DNA from: Echria macrotheca
Taxonomy: Eukaryota > Ascomycota > Sordariomycetes > Sordariales > Schizotheciaceae
Direction: 5' to 3'
NCBI GenBank assembly: GCA_030411725.1
Contig: MU839838.1
Location: forward strand, 868,001 to 932,000
DNA: 64,000 nt
Shown: positions 10,538 through 22,571 of the stretch, one piece after another
How positions within the stretch are numbered: position 1 is the stretch's first letter
Layout of the letters: each line of letters begins with the position of its first letter
Made by a program: the position numbers and the translations under genes
The notes under the pieces: model-generated
Told to the model about the DNA's origin: nothing
Seen by the model: the letters and a program-made list of their open reading frames with translations, nothing else
Database searches by the model: none

Positions 10538-11122
10538 ATGCAACACCTCCTCACCTATCTCCTCCCCCTATCCCTCCTCGCCACAACAACCACCCTCGCC
10601 CAAACCACCACACCCACCACCACCACACCCACAACCTCACAACTCACAATCGCAACAGCCCCAAACTCCTCACCCACCACCAGCGACTCTTCCTCTCTCC
10701 CCAACCTAATCTCGCAACTCCCCCCCTGCGCCCTCCCCTGCTTCTCCTCCGCGTCCAACGCAAACGCCTGCGCCCCAACCGACCTATCCTGCCTCTGCGC
10801 GCCCTCAAAATCCACCTCCCTCACCATCGCCATCGGCACCTGTCTCTCGACCTCGGGACTCTCAGGCGCGTGTGCGTCCGACAAGCTGGGGGGACTGGCG
10901 ACGCTTGCGGGCAAGATATGTGATGCCGTTAACGGGGGGGATGCGTCGGAACTGGCGAGCGGGTCGGCGGCTGTTAGTTCTGCGTTGGCGTCTGCTAGTG
11001 CTACGGGAAGTGGGAATGCGGAGACTACGGGAGGGGGGAAGCAGAATGGTGGACAGGGGAGGGGGAAGGTGAATAGGGGTGTGCTGGTGTTGATTGCTGC
11101 GTATGTTTTTGTTGCTTTTTAG
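10538..11122 (+). CDS. CFEM-domain GPI-anchored cell-surface protein
   Basis: Intronless, 194 residues. Residues 1-21 form a signal peptide (MQHLLTYLLPLSLLATTTT). A Thr/Pro-rich stretch follows, then a CFEM domain of about 65 residues from LPPCALPCF to AGKICDAV with the full set of eight cysteines. A Ser/Ala/Gly linker leads to a short hydrophobic tail (GVLVLIAAYVFVAF) preceded by small residues, as expected for GPI attachment. CFEM proteins of fungi sit in the wall or plasma membrane; some bind haem and some act as adhesins or effectors. A CFEM Asp at the haem-ligand position is possible (APTDLSC). The exact role is unknown. Confidence 0.9.
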   Translation: MQHLLTYLLPLSLLATTTTLAQTTTPTTTTPTTSQLTIATAPNSSPTTSDSSSLPNLISQLPPCALPCFSSASNANACAPTDLSCLCAPSKSTSLTIAIGTCLSTSGLSGACASDKLGGLATLAGKICDAVNGGDASELASGSAAVSSALASASATGSGNAETTGGGKQNGGQGRGKVNRGVLVLIAAYVFVAF

Positions 11123-11124
11123 TA

Positions 11125-11201
11125 GGGGATGGGATGGGATGGGATGGGACTTGGGGATTGGAGGTGGTGGGACCTGGGACCTGGGATCTGGGATCTGGGA
11201 T
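11125..11201 (+). repeat. two G-rich minisatellite tracts
   Basis: GGGAT is repeated four times from about 11125, and a 7-bp unit (GGGATCT/GGGACCT) is repeated four to five times from about 11169. Both lie immediately 3' of the CFEM stop, in its probable 3' UTR. Confidence 0.8.
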
Positions 11202-11454
11202 GGCGTTTAGGTTGGTCGGGACACACGGATGGTGATGGGTTCTGGGAACGGCATTAGAGATTGCGCTGCATTAGGGGATCATTAGGGGATATCTAGACGT
11301 TGTGCTTCGCGGATACTTCACAGACCGGGCACACAAAAAGAACCGATTTCATGAAACGTATCTTGACGGAACTTGACATCAACTCTAACTCATTACATGG
11401 AGGTATCAACGCCACAACACCAAATGCTGCCATTCGCAAAATAAACACCCCCCC

Positions 11455-14400
11455 CTAAAGCCCCTCAAATATCCCCTCAACAACATCCCCCAGCATCCTC
11501 AACCCATAAAACCTCGCGACGCTCCGATAAACCCTCAACCGCCTCAACACCTCCTCCCTCTTCACACTCTCCCCCCAGCTGCCACTGCACGTGCAGTGCT
11601 CCATAAACTCATTCACCCTCAGCGCCCCACACTTGACACACTTGAGATCCTGCGCCGCCCACTCGACCACGAAAGCCTCGACATCCGCCACCAGCCTCTC
11701 CTCGATCTCGTTCCGATCATATTCCGCCTCGCAGTACGTGCACCGCCACGTCGCGCTCGCGCCCGCGCCCTCGCCCGACGCGCCCCGCTCGGGCGGCATC
11801 AGGTCCTCGTCCCGACAGAGATCGATGTCCCGCGCCATGGTGCAGCTGTCGCAGCTCAGCTGGCGCACCTTTAGAGTCTCCGACGGGTTCTGAAACGCGC
11901 CCTCCCTGCTGAACTCGCGCACGTCGAACATGGCCAGCAGCTCCTTCCGGAGGAGCCGCGCCTCGAGCGTGATGTTCTTGTCCAGACTCAGCACCTGCAT
12001 CAGCGCCTTGACCAGCTCGAGCGCCGGGTTGGCCGACGCCCGCGGGTTGCGTTTCCCGTTCGCCTGCTCGGCCGGCTCGTCGTTCGTTGTGAGGTGGACG
12101 AGATGGGAACCCGGCAGCTCGGGGAAGGTGTAGTCCCCTACGAGCTCGGGGTGGAGCAGCTCGCGCTTTTGCGTGTGGATCAGGCCGGCGATTTCCTTCT
12201 TCAGTGGCTTCTCAAAGGCTTTCCCTTGCAAGATCTTGCCGCCCCCGGGGCCGCCGTCCTCGCCCTGGCTGCCGTTGGTAATGTTCATGGGGAGCTGTGT
12301 CAGGCGAGGTGTGGCCGTCGGATCGCTGCCGTTGGCGGGCCGCTTGATGCTGTGCATGAGCTCGATGAACTCGACCACCCACTCACTAAAAACGGGCTGT
12401 AGCCGAACGGGGAGGAACGTGGCGATCTGCCAGTGCATGATCATCTGGAGGTCCTGCTCTTCTCGCTCAACGACTTCCTGGCATGCTTTGCCGCCGTAGT
12501 TGAACTCGTCGTACCAGACCAGGTAGTCCCAGTACTCCTTGATCTCGAGGTCGATAAAATGGAAAAGCGGCTTGGCCTTGATGCTCTTCAGGATGTACTG
12601 CGCATAGGCGTATGCGTTGCCGACCTCGGATTTGGTCGTCTGCAGCAGAAGTCGGTTGGCACTGGCAAAGATGACCTGCGATCCGACGCGGCGGAAATCG
12701 GCCATCAGCTGAAGAAGCGCCTTCCGGCTCATCATCTGGACGTAGTAGTGCAACGCTCGGTCGTAGAGACAGGACGCAGGCGACTCGACCCAGCGCACGA
12801 GGTGTTGTACCATGATGTCGGCCATGGTCGAGCCCTTGCACGCCTCGGCCCACCACGATTTGACCATCTCGCGGAGGACCTGTACTCCGGCGTTGGCGAA
12901 CGCATTCTCCGAGAAAAGTACCTCGTTTCCGTCCATGCCACTATCGCCGGCCGGGTTGAAAGAGACACTGTCGGCTCCCTCAAGCTCGTTGATGAGCGAC
13001 GAAGTGAGAATGGTGTTGATCGCCAGGTTTCGCACATCGAGATCGACGCACACAGATGCGTACGTCCCCGGGGTGTTGACAGACGGCATCTGAACCTGAT
13101 CCAAGGGTCCCACCACGTCGTCCTTCTCGTACCCGGCATGGTCGGGGCGCGGGCTGGGCGACCACCAGAGAACGACGTTGTTGGCCTGCAGTCGACGGGC
13201 ATAGGCCACGTCAATGAGGAAACGCGGATCGTCTCTCTCCAGGTTGCAGAGTGGCACGTCGCCGTACTTCGCCAGGGCAGTCAGGTGGCTGATCCACGAG
13301 CCCAAGCTCAAATAATGGCTAACCAGGCGGCGTGCCACGACAACTTGCCATCCGAGTGGGGGGAGAGCACTATCGGCCTGATCGTACCTGAGCGGCAGGA
13401 TTGGAAACTCTCCGAGGATGGGAATGTCGTGTATCAAGAGGTTGCGTTGCGAGGATTGGAGGACAACCACTGTGGGGCCGGCTTCCTCCTTTCTCATCCT
13501 CTTGATGGCATCGCTAATCTCGAGGAGCGCTTTGCGACGTGTCGTGACCTGAGTGGTCTTGAAGGACAGCCTCTCTTGATAGGGGAAGCACTCCTTCCAG
13601 CTTTCGTCCGGCTCCTCGTTTCTTTTCGACAGCAGCTCCGAGTACAGCTTGTTGATATTTGGCAGGTCTTGCCCGCCATCCTTGTTCTTCTGGTGGATGA
13701 TAACATGAGCTTGGTCGCCGGTAGTCGAAAAGAGCCCAAATATCTGACGATCGCCGGCGCTGATGTGGGACAGATATATATACGATAGCCGAGCTCCTTC
13801 GAGATACGTCCGTGGCTTCGTCGGGCGCCTCAGGCCGTGCAGGTCGAATCCTTGATCCAAGCCTCTCCCGAGCACACCGGGCTGGCTCTCGTCGATGGTG
13901 CAGAGGTTACCGAGTTGCAGAACCGCCCTGATGTTCAAAGGGAGCTGCTTCTCGTAAACACCTTCCACCTTGGGGTGGTTGAAGAGCAACGCAAACTTCT
14001 CTGCCTCGGCGAAATAAACATCTTCCGGAACCGTGAGCTTGTAGAGATGCTTGGCCGAGTGTCCGTTGGGCAGCGTGTGGCTCGCCGGCTCAATTTCGCA
14101 ACCATCCACTCTGATGGGAGGGAACTCCTTGCCCCTGAGGTTGAGGAACACCTGCCGGCGAACATTGATCTTGACTGTGTGGATTTTCGCATCAATGAGC
14201 ACATAGGCATTCACAACACCGGGTGTGTCTGTGGCCTTGAGCTGTAGCAACTGCCAGGTGTTTCGGAAAGTCATGTGTGCCTGGTTCCTGAACGTCTGTT
14301 GGATGCCGGTTTGGGTGGTTCCGCGCCGTTCGCCAAAGAGATGTCGCCGTCGGGCTCTTGCCTGCTTCTGCAGCTTCCATTTCTTCTTTTGATATTCCAA

Positions 14401-17400
14401 GAAGGCCGGGTAGTTCTCACTTGGAGAGGGTGATTTGTCCGGCAAGGCAGCCGGAGGGTCTGGGTTGTCGTCGGTTGCTGGCTCGGGCGATTTCCTCTTC
14501 TGCGCTGGCTTCTGGGAAGCAGAGAGGGCGGAGCTGAGGGTCCTCGGCTTGAGCAGATCACCAAAGTCCTCCATGTCCCCAATGCGTGCATCCGTGTTGA
14601 CGTTCGTAATGTCTTCCAAAGGACCCTTCGTAGTTGGTCCGAAGAGATCGGTCAACTTCTTCTGCTTCATCTTGTCATCCTTGACGTTGATGCGTCGTTG
14701 CAACCAATCCGGATGAGGCACCCGTGGCACCGGATTCCTGACCTTTTGTAGGGCAGCAGGAATGGTAATCAGCTTCTGAATCACCGAGCCCAACCGCTCC
14801 AAGTAGTAGTCCCAGTCGAGCAGTGCTCTCGGATCTGTATCGGCAGGCTCCTCCTTCAGCCATTTCTTCAAGTATTCCCGTTTCGTCTTCTCCTCGGCCG
14901 AAAAGATGGCGACAGGAACGGCGCGCTCGGTAACGGGTGCACCCCTAGGTCTGGCACAGATGATAAACTTGCAGTTCAGGCCCTTGTCTTTGATCATCCC
15001 CTCGCCCAGGAAATCTGCAAGACGCTTGGCGGTTGTGATGGACGTGGATTTCTGGGAGCCGTATTCCTCGAGCGTCTTGGTCATGCTGCGGTTCTCGGAA
15101 ATGAGTTCCATAAGCTCCTCGTCGGCCAGTGTCCCGCCCTTGCTGTGGAGGACATCCAACCATCGGTTTGCAACTGTCGCGACGGCCGTATAGCACTCTT
15201 GCAAGTCGCTCCCCTCGAGGAAAAACTTGAAGATTTGTTGCTGGAAGATCTTGATAAGCTTCAGCTCTCCTCGTCGTTTGACCTCGAAACCCTTCAGCTC
15301 GGCCAGGCTGCCATCGTCGTTGAACACGGCGTATCTTTTCTTCAGGTTTTTGTCCTCCTCCTTTGACGTAGGCAGAATCATGGCCTTGTACGGACCGTCG
15401 ACCTCGAAGAAGATGGAATTGTCGCTGTGTGTTTCGTACCTGTGAGTCTTTGGATCCACCAGGGTTTGGTACTGATGGTTCGTGAACTTGTCGTGAACAA
15501 GATGGTTCAACATGACGCAGGGATACGAGATGGCCAGCTTTTTGCCGTTCTTCAACTTGAACGCAAAGTTTTCCGGAAAGGTGGCCGGCAACATGCACCA
15601 GATACCATCGGTGTCCAGCTCAAGGGGGCGCCCGAGCCGCTCCACGAGACCTCTGGCCAGCTGAATGATGGTTGCTCCCGTCAAGCAGGTGACGCCAGCC
15701 ATCTCCATCGAGTACCATCTCGAGCCCTTTCTCATGACGTAGCCGTAGAAGGAGTTGAGAATGACCTTGTGCGCCAGCTGCAACGAGTCGAAGAGGACAA
15801 TCATCTTCTTCGCCTTCTCCACCTCACTAGCGGAAGCACCAGAGCTTTTGAGAGCATCCGTCTTGCCCTTCCACACTTTGGCCTTGCCTTTGTAGTCATA
15901 TCGACGATCGCGGAAATCGCGCACCGTGTTGATGTAAAAGGGGTTCTCGCGCTGGCAAATGATGGCCTCGCGGACGATCGTGGTTGAGTCGTGAATCTTG
16001 TGGTACACTTTCTGGGAATACAACTGAAGACGCTTGCGGATCAAGCCTGCTTGCTCGTCCGCGCTCAGGTCCTGAAACGTGCGCATTGGCGCATTGGGTG
16101 TCTTTCCGGGAAATCGCTCGTTCTCGAGCGCATTCCTGATCATGTTGTATTCGTCTCGCTTAGCAGGGAGATACTCTCCTCTCCAGGCCCAAGGCAGCCT
16201 CCTGTCGCACGTCTTGCCCGGCCGGTTGAAATCGCACGCGGCACAGTCGGACTCTGAGATCATGGAATCTGGTTGCAGACGGTTGGTTGTCATGATGTTC
16301 GGATACATGGATGCGACATCGAGATGGTAGATGAGAGGGCGCTCGCTTCGGTTGGGTGTCTCCTTAAGGCTCCTCAGCTTCGTGGCGATCTGCTCCCGTA
16401 CTTCGTCGTAGTTGGTGACATCATCCATCGACTTCTTCTCTTCCACAGTAATGCTAAACTTGAGAGCATTGTCCAGGTCCCGCAAAAGTTCATCGACGGC
16501 CCCGGGGTCGACGGCGAAGTTGACAGGGATATCGGCGCGAAACACGCCAGCCTCAATACTCTCGACGTGACCACCTACGTAGGTTTCCGAGTCCAGCAAG
16601 TGTCCATCCCAGAAGGACTCTTTGGGTGAGACATGCTTGTTGGGCAGGACAATCTCCTTCTGATATGCCTGCACCATCAAGAGCATCTCACAGAGAGTAC
16701 CAGTTCCTTTCCTGAGCGTGTCGTCGGGGCCCAGGGGTAAAATGGTACATAGCGAGAAGATGAAAGGGTGTACATATTTCATGTACAGGTAGTATGTGGC
16801 GACGGCGTCGGAAACGGAGTACTCGGCCAGGGTCTGTGGTCTCTCGCTGGCGTACGGTGTCATGAGTTCGGGGTCGAGCTCATCCGGGTCATATCCCAAC
16901 TTGGCGACGGTGACCGCCTTCAAACCTCGACTACCCTGGGGAAGGTAACTGTCTCGGTTGACCCAGTGAAAACAATCCATGTGTACGCTGTAGTTGCACT
17001 TGAACTGATCCTCGCTGTCCTTCCGCCATCCGATCTCGTGGTACATGTCGATGCCGTTGATGCTAGCGCGGGCCTCTACGAAGGGCCAATCGAAGAAGTC
17101 ACCGTTGTAAGTTGCAATAACCGTTGGCCGAGCCTCCTTGATGTGCATGAAGAACCGCTCCAGCAGAGATTTCTCGTCTGCCTCGTTGAAAATCATAAAC
17201 GGTCCCGGATACTCTGGTTTGGGGTTGTAGTCGAAGTCTTCAATGTCTTCCGAGACGACCTCGCGATTCGTGATGAGAAACCCTTGTCCATCAATCATAT
17301 ACGAGATCATCATGACCGGGTCGACTGCCGCATCGGGAAACTTCAGCGGAGACTTGCATGTCTCGATATCGAACGCCATGACGACGGGGTCCGCGGGCGC

Positions 17401-18339
17401 CAAGCGCTCTTCATTCTTGATTATGGTGGTAATTCCGTTCTTCGCCTCGACGAAATACCAGACACCGACCCGGATGTCTGCGAACGTCAGCATTGATCAG
17501 ATATACGTGGCCGAAATACATACCCAAATCTATCATTACTCTAACATGGTACGGAACGTCGTACTCCCGAATATCAACAATGAAGTCGCTGGCCTCCGCA
17601 AATGATGCATTATTTCGTCGCTCGTCAACTCGTGAATCGTCATCAAAAAGATCAAAGTTCCCGTTCGCCCTGTGTTTGTTAGCCTAGGACAAGTGTCTGG
17701 GGATGAAGAAACGCACGTGGCCACCTCGGCGTATGTATCCATCGCATCCATCCCCTTCTTGTTCTTCTCCGCAATGGGCATGATATCCCTCCGCGCCGAC
17801 AATAGGTCTTGCACGTTGTGAAACCTCAGCTCAATAAACGTCCGCCGGTACCCGAGAAGGTGGTTGGGCATCTTGAGGTCCTCCTTCTCGACCCTCTTGA
17901 CGGTCTTGACGACGCCGCCTCCGGGCACCCGCTTACACCACTCTTCCACCTCACCCTCATGCCCGATCCGGCAGGCAACGAGGAAGTATGGCTCGTACTC
18001 GACCGTGGCCTTGAATGTCGACCCGTCTTCTTCGATAAAGTAGCAGTCGAGCGCCGCCCTGCCGCCGCCGCCGGGGACCCGAGGGTCGTCTATGGATGTG
18101 GGTTGAACATTGACCAGCCAGCCTTCACGTTTCCGGCCGGCATCGTAGCGCGCAAAGCCCATGTTCTCGTCGATCCGGTGGGCGAGGGCGGTCCGCTCCC
18201 ATTTCTCGTCGATCGAGGTTGACTCGCCGCGAGCGCTCGAGGAGGCAGCGAACGTTCGTGGCCGAGAGGAGCCATGGTAGGCATTCTTCCCACCGCGGCG
18301 GTAGCCTTTTTGCGGCCGTCGCAGGCTGGTGTTGGGCAT
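11455..18339 (-). CDS. POL2: DNA polymerase epsilon catalytic subunit A
   Basis: Three exons: 18339-17717, 17669-17524, 17477-11455, giving 2263 residues (yeast Pol2 is 2222). This is the leading-strand replicative family B polymerase, acting in the nucleus with Dpb2-4. Visible motifs: ExoI FDIETCKSPL (Asp293, Glu295), ExoII TYNGDFFDWPF, ExoIII YSVSDAVATYYL; polymerase motif A DVASMYPNI, motif B KVILNSFYGYVMRKGSRW, motif C LELDTDGIW. The inactive C-terminal polymerase-like half follows. The protein ends with two Cys clusters (CDSC...WRCTYC and LKCVKCGAL...CTC), the CysA/CysB zinc or Fe-S modules. Introns of 47 and 46 nt have CTAAC/CTGAC branch points. It is head-to-head with COX20. Confidence 0.97.
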
Positions 18340-18948
18340 GATGTGCGGGGATTGGGTCTGACCTCAAAGGTTTTCGTGAACCCTTTTCTGCAGGAGACCC
18401 GCGAACCTGCAGTGGAAAGAAAGGGGTATCTGAAGTGGAAAATATCACAACTGAGGGAAGAAAGGCATCACTCGGAACAGACACCGAAAGGTCTAAACAG
18501 TGTACGTGTGAATTGGCGCCGAATTGGTGTCCGGGGTTGTGTTGTGTGGTGGAATCCTGGAATCCTGGAACCCATTAAACTCGCCAGCGCAGACGCGTCG
18601 GAGCGCGCTCTCACTGCTTGACGCGACTTGACCCTGGTCGTAGTGGGGTTGGCGAAGCCTTCCAATGCCCAATCAGAGAGAGAGCTGAGCTGCCCCACGC
18701 TTGAACGACCCTAACCCTGCTTCTCGACAACACCGAAGCTTTGCAGCTTTGCGACCGAGCAAGACAGCAGCTTCCCAAACGGCCATCCCGGTGGTGAGCG
18801 TGGCCACTAGTAAGTGCCGGTTGTAGCATGATATACCAATGGCTAATCACTCAATTCACAGCGCACAAATCCCAGACCGTGATCAAATTGGACCGATCAG
18901 CAAACGGCAAAACATCTGGCGCAGGACCGAGATCTAAACAGCAAAGAA
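18340..18948. promoter_or_regulatory. bidirectional promoter POL2/COX20
   Basis: 609 bp separate the divergent start codons. Both genes must be transcribed from this interval. No element could be assigned by eye beyond one ACGCGT site (18593-18598), the MCB consensus used by some S-phase genes; whether it drives POL2 is inference. Confidence 0.45.
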
Positions 18949-19497
18949 ATGCCCACCTCACCAGAGGACAAACCGCCCTCGGACACCACAAGGTCATGGC
19001 TCACCACGCCGCAACCCCCTTCAACTCCTCCATCCCCATCCACCCCGCCAGCCGACGACCAGCCTCCCGCGCCTAACCCGCCATCGCCAGAGACGACCTA
19101 CAAGCCAGCCCGGGCAACGATAGGCGAAGTGGTGGGGACCATAAAACCAGCCGACTTTCTCAAAGTCCACGAGACGCCCTGCTCGAAGCAGGGATTCCTC
19201 ACAGGCATCGGGACTGGCGCCGCCGTCGGTGTGCTGCGCTGGATTTTGGGGCTCCCGATTCCCAAGGCGGCAAACTGGGCCGTGGGTACGGGCGCGATTG
19301 GAGCGCTGGCGCAGTACGAGTACTGTCAGTACAAGCGACGGGTGGAGAAGGAGAAGATGCTGCGCATGGTCGAGGTGGTGACGGCCCGGCAGGCCCGCGA
19401 GAAGGCCGAGGCTCAGGAACGGGCCCGAGAGGCGCGGGAACGGCGGGAGAGGGAAGAGGCGGAGAAGAGGCAGAAGAGCTGGTGGAAAGTCTGGTGA
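18949..19497 (+). CDS. COX20: cytochrome c oxidase assembly protein Cox20
   Basis: Intronless, 182 residues. Cox20 is an inner mitochondrial membrane chaperone that binds newly made Cox2 and helps copper-site maturation. The core spans residues 68-130: ADFLKVHETPCSKQGFL, then GIGTGAAVGVLRWILG (first membrane segment), ANWAVGTGAIGALAQYE (second) and YCQYKRR. The N-terminal 50 residues are Pro/Ser-rich. The C-terminus is a highly charged coiled coil (AREKAEAQERAREARERRE) ending in SWWKVW, a common extension in filamentous fungi. Confidence 0.9.
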   Translation: MPTSPEDKPPSDTTRSWLTTPQPPSTPPSPSTPPADDQPPAPNPPSPETTYKPARATIGEVVGTIKPADFLKVHETPCSKQGFLTGIGTGAAVGVLRWILGLPIPKAANWAVGTGAIGALAQYEYCQYKRRVEKEKMLRMVEVVTARQAREKAEAQERAREARERREREEAEKRQKSWWKVW

Positions 19498-19923
19498 TAA
19501 CCCCCCATATCTGGGACCATGTGTATTATCTCTGTGTGATATGGATAGAAGCCATTGTAAGCAATTACCTTTGGGATTACGTCAAGCGCGAACGGGACTG
19601 CATTGCCTGGCACGCATGGCCACCTGTGGTCGATATTCAAAAGTCGCCTCAGCCAAACAAAATTCAGTAGTGACTGCAATACATGTCATGGGATACAATG
19701 TTTTCCTGTCCCCATTGCCAATCCAAAAACGAGACAAACCCACACAACTATCGCTAACACCACGGACCGATCCTCGCATGGATTTGCTACCGATGGCCGT
19801 ACCCTAGCCAACCTTAACGCCTATAAGGAGAAGCTTGCCAAATCCAACCAAGGCCATAAAGCATCATCATGACGGTTCGCTCGGAACCTTGAAAGTCCGA
19901 AAACACTGCGCACCCAGCAACAC
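19498..19923. other. intergenic between convergent genes
   Basis: 3' regions of COX20 and of the next minus-strand gene. Nothing else is seen. Confidence 0.5.
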
Positions 19924-20865
19924 TCAAAAAGAAATCAGCTCGGTCGCGCTCTCCATAAAGCGCACTCGCCGTCTCTCCACCGTGCCCTTGAGCTCTACCA
20001 GCCCCGGCACCGGACTGCCTCGACGTCGTTGGCTGCGTTTCGCCCTCGCGTCGCGCTCCTCCCGCTTGCGATACTCGGCAAGCTGTCGGCCGCGCTTCAT
20101 GGCGCGAGCATACGCGACCGCCGGCGTGGGCTTGAAGCCAATGCCATTTATACCAGTTCCATCATCATCGCTGTCATCAGGGTCGTAAATCGTGATTTCG
20201 TCATCGTGCCATGTCAGGCTCGCGCGGAGGGGGTCGGAAATAAAAGTGTCGTCTGTCTCGACGGCCGAAGCCTTGAATGCGAGGGGCGGGGTGCCGGCTC
20301 GTGCCCGGCTGCGGGGGCTGCTCCCGTCTACCGGGGACGACGCCTTGCGGCCGGTCTCAACCACGGCCGTGCCAAGAGCAAACCGCACGGATCGCGGCGA
20401 TTGCTGGCGCGGACTCCGGCTCAGAGACCTTGGTGGAGATGGCGGCGCCGGTCGGGGGGCGGCGGGAAGGAGAGCTGCCGCCGCCCGTGCGGCTTCGTCC
20501 CAGGTGATCTCGGCGTCTTGCGCGCTGCCATCGGCCAATTCGGTTCCTGGCAGCTTGACTCGCTTGCGGGTTCCACCTCGGACGTCGTCCTGCGTTAGGG
20601 ACAAGGTGGTGCGCGGCTTGACGGGGTCGGGCGAGATGGATCTCCGGCTGCCGGCGCCGCCGCCTTCCCCGCCCCCACTTTCCACCAGGGCAAGACCGCG
20701 GAATCGATGAGCAACCCGACTGCGCGGACTGGCGCTGCCGTCCTTGGCCGGGGGGATATGGGAATCGAAGACGAAGTAGCTGCTGGTGTTCAGATTGGGG
20801 ACATGGTCGCGGAGGAGCTCGGCGTGCTTCCGTTTGGGCGTCGACAAGGGTGAGGTCGCCATCAT
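19924..20865 (-). CDS. hypothetical basic, low-complexity nuclear-type protein
   Basis: Intronless, 313 residues, no recognised domain. The N-terminus (MMATSPLSTPKRKHAELLRD, then SYFVFDSHIPPAKDG) looks conserved rather than random. Residues 60-185 are rich in Ser, Pro, Arg and Ala with many SP/RS sites (PPRSLSRSPRQQSPRSVRF). Near residue 230 comes an acidic stretch (IYDPDDSDDDGTGINGIGF), then a Lys/Arg-rich helix (MKRGRQLAEYRKREERDARA) with bipartite nuclear-signal character. Two in-frame ATGs open the frame; either could be used. A nuclear, phosphorylated protein is my inference; no function is claimed. Confidence 0.65.
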   Translation of the reverse strand: MMATSPLSTPKRKHAELLRDHVPNLNTSSYFVFDSHIPPAKDGSASPRSRVAHRFRGLALVESGGGEGGGAGSRRSISPDPVKPRTTLSLTQDDVRGGTRKRVKLPGTELADGSAQDAEITWDEAARAAAALLPAAPRPAPPSPPRSLSRSPRQQSPRSVRFALGTAVVETGRKASSPVDGSSPRSRARAGTPPLAFKASAVETDDTFISDPLRASLTWHDDEITIYDPDDSDDDGTGINGIGFKPTPAVAYARAMKRGRQLAEYRKREERDARAKRSQRRRGSPVPGLVELKGTVERRRVRFMESATELISF

Positions 20866-22536
20866 GGTTGTGCGTGTGCGCGCGAAACAGCTGCTGCGGG
20901 ATAGTTCTCGTTGTTGCTTTACAGGTTGTGCTGTCGTCCACTTGAACGGTCACGCATTGTCGAGAGGACCGGGAAGCCGACGGTATTAAAATACTCGGCG
21001 AGAAGGAGATTCTTGCAAACACACGCCGCCTAGTTGTCGAGCGACATGTTGGCGTCTGGCGCTCGAATGCGTTGAGAGCGGATTGCAATGGCGATTGTTG
21101 GCCAATAGCTCTGGAAATTGAAAGCGGCACCGAGTTTAGAGCGCCCCACCCTGGGCGCTCCCTTGGACGCCCCACTTGAGACTTCAACCGTGCCCCTCGT
21201 CTGGCGCCCGCTGTCTCCATTCGACGGCAGTGATTCGTCTACCGGGGCCGGGACTCGGGACACGTCGAGGAATTGCCCACTTTGGGCTCGACTTTTCCAT
21301 GCTGCTTCACAACCGCATTGTGCTGGCCTTGGTGCGGCTGCCCAAGCTGACGTTGGTCTTCATTGCGCCAGCCACGTCGTCGTCTACCTCTCGACTCGGG
21401 CATCCACGTGGTGGCAGCTGCCAGCTTCATTTATTCCTTCGTCCCGCTGGAATTCGCCCCGAACATTGGGCTCGAATCCGCCTCGTCTAATCGAAGCTGG
21501 TGCTGTGTCGCCTGATGAACCGATAGGCTCGTTGTCAACTGTCCAACTCGTTTCACGCTCCAATCCCTTCGCTGGCAAGCTGCCCACTGCTTTTTGGCAG
21601 GTCCAACTTTGCTCTCAGTGGGCGGACCAATAAGTTTCCGAGCAGCGAGACTTTCTTGGATGATGAGATAACATTGGAAAATAAGGATGAGAAGATATGA
21701 AAATCTTAGGCTCTTCCATCAGTTGATCGAAAAGGCTGTCAAGGACGTAATGAGGTTACCCTTTCCAATCGAAGTGAGTGTCCGGCGAACCGTAAAAGAC
21801 ACAAGATTTAGGTAGGTATCTAGGTTTGTTTCGATCGTAGAAATGGTAAAGTGTGTGAAGACTCTATCAAGTCCGCGAGCCCATGTTACCAATCGCCAAC
21901 TGAATTTGTTATTCGACAGGAGCAGACTTCTGCACGGATAACGCCGATTACTCCGAATCACACCATTCGGTCTATTTGTATACCCAATTACCTGTATCCA
22001 TGGGCAGCCGGCTTATATGTGCCCAGCGAGTAGATTGCTATGTGGATGACCCCCAGCCCGGAAGCCAGATAACCGGGCAGGCTTGACCATGGAATAAACA
22101 GCAGTTCAGGCTCTCTGCACCATTCAGGTAGTTAACAAGGCTCAGAATGAGGTACCCGGAAAGTCAGTGGCTGGTTCCTGTTCCAACAGATGATCTCGCG
22201 GTACCCCTTTTCGTTGGATCATTGTCCCGGGGACACGATGGTACATGCAACAACATAAAAGAGGTTGGTGGTGGGAAATATGTACCAAGTCATTTCAGGT
22301 CCTCAAACCGGGAGAAAATATCCGACTCCGAGGTCATCCGCAACTCTAGATCCCGGTCTCCGTGTACCCCAAGCCGCTTTTTATCAAAAGAATCCGGGTC
22401 TCAATGAGAGGGGGAAAAGAAAAGGTAAACTAAGTTGGTATCGATACACCCATAACCAGTAACAGAATCTACCATCTCAGACTCAAACAACTTCTCACCG
22501 GAGGGTAATCAAAATAAGTGGGAGACCAAAGAATCG
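20866..22536. other. intergenic, no gene seen
   Basis: Frames up to 171 codons exist (21118-21633) but lack domains and overlap one another on both strands. TAGGTAGGTATCTAGG occurs at about 21812, part of the dispersed palindromic TACCTA/TAGGTA tracts. Confidence 0.45.

Positions 22537-22566
<30 letters not shown>
22537..22566 (+). repeat. 30-bp poly-A tract
   Basis: An uninterrupted run of about 30 A residues, just 3' of the minus-strand gene that ends at 22572. On that gene's strand it is a poly-T tract directly after the stop codon. Confidence 0.9.
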
Positions 22567-22568
<2 letters not shown>

Positions 22569-22571
22569 AAA

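Noticed and set aside
12433..13788. 451-codon plus-strand open frame
   Set aside because: It lies wholly antisense to the POL2 exon, whose protein is unmistakable. The frame is a by-product of GC-rich codon use.
21118..21633. 171-codon plus-strand frame
   Set aside because: No domain, overlapped by competing frames on the other strand, no plausible leader or intron signals.
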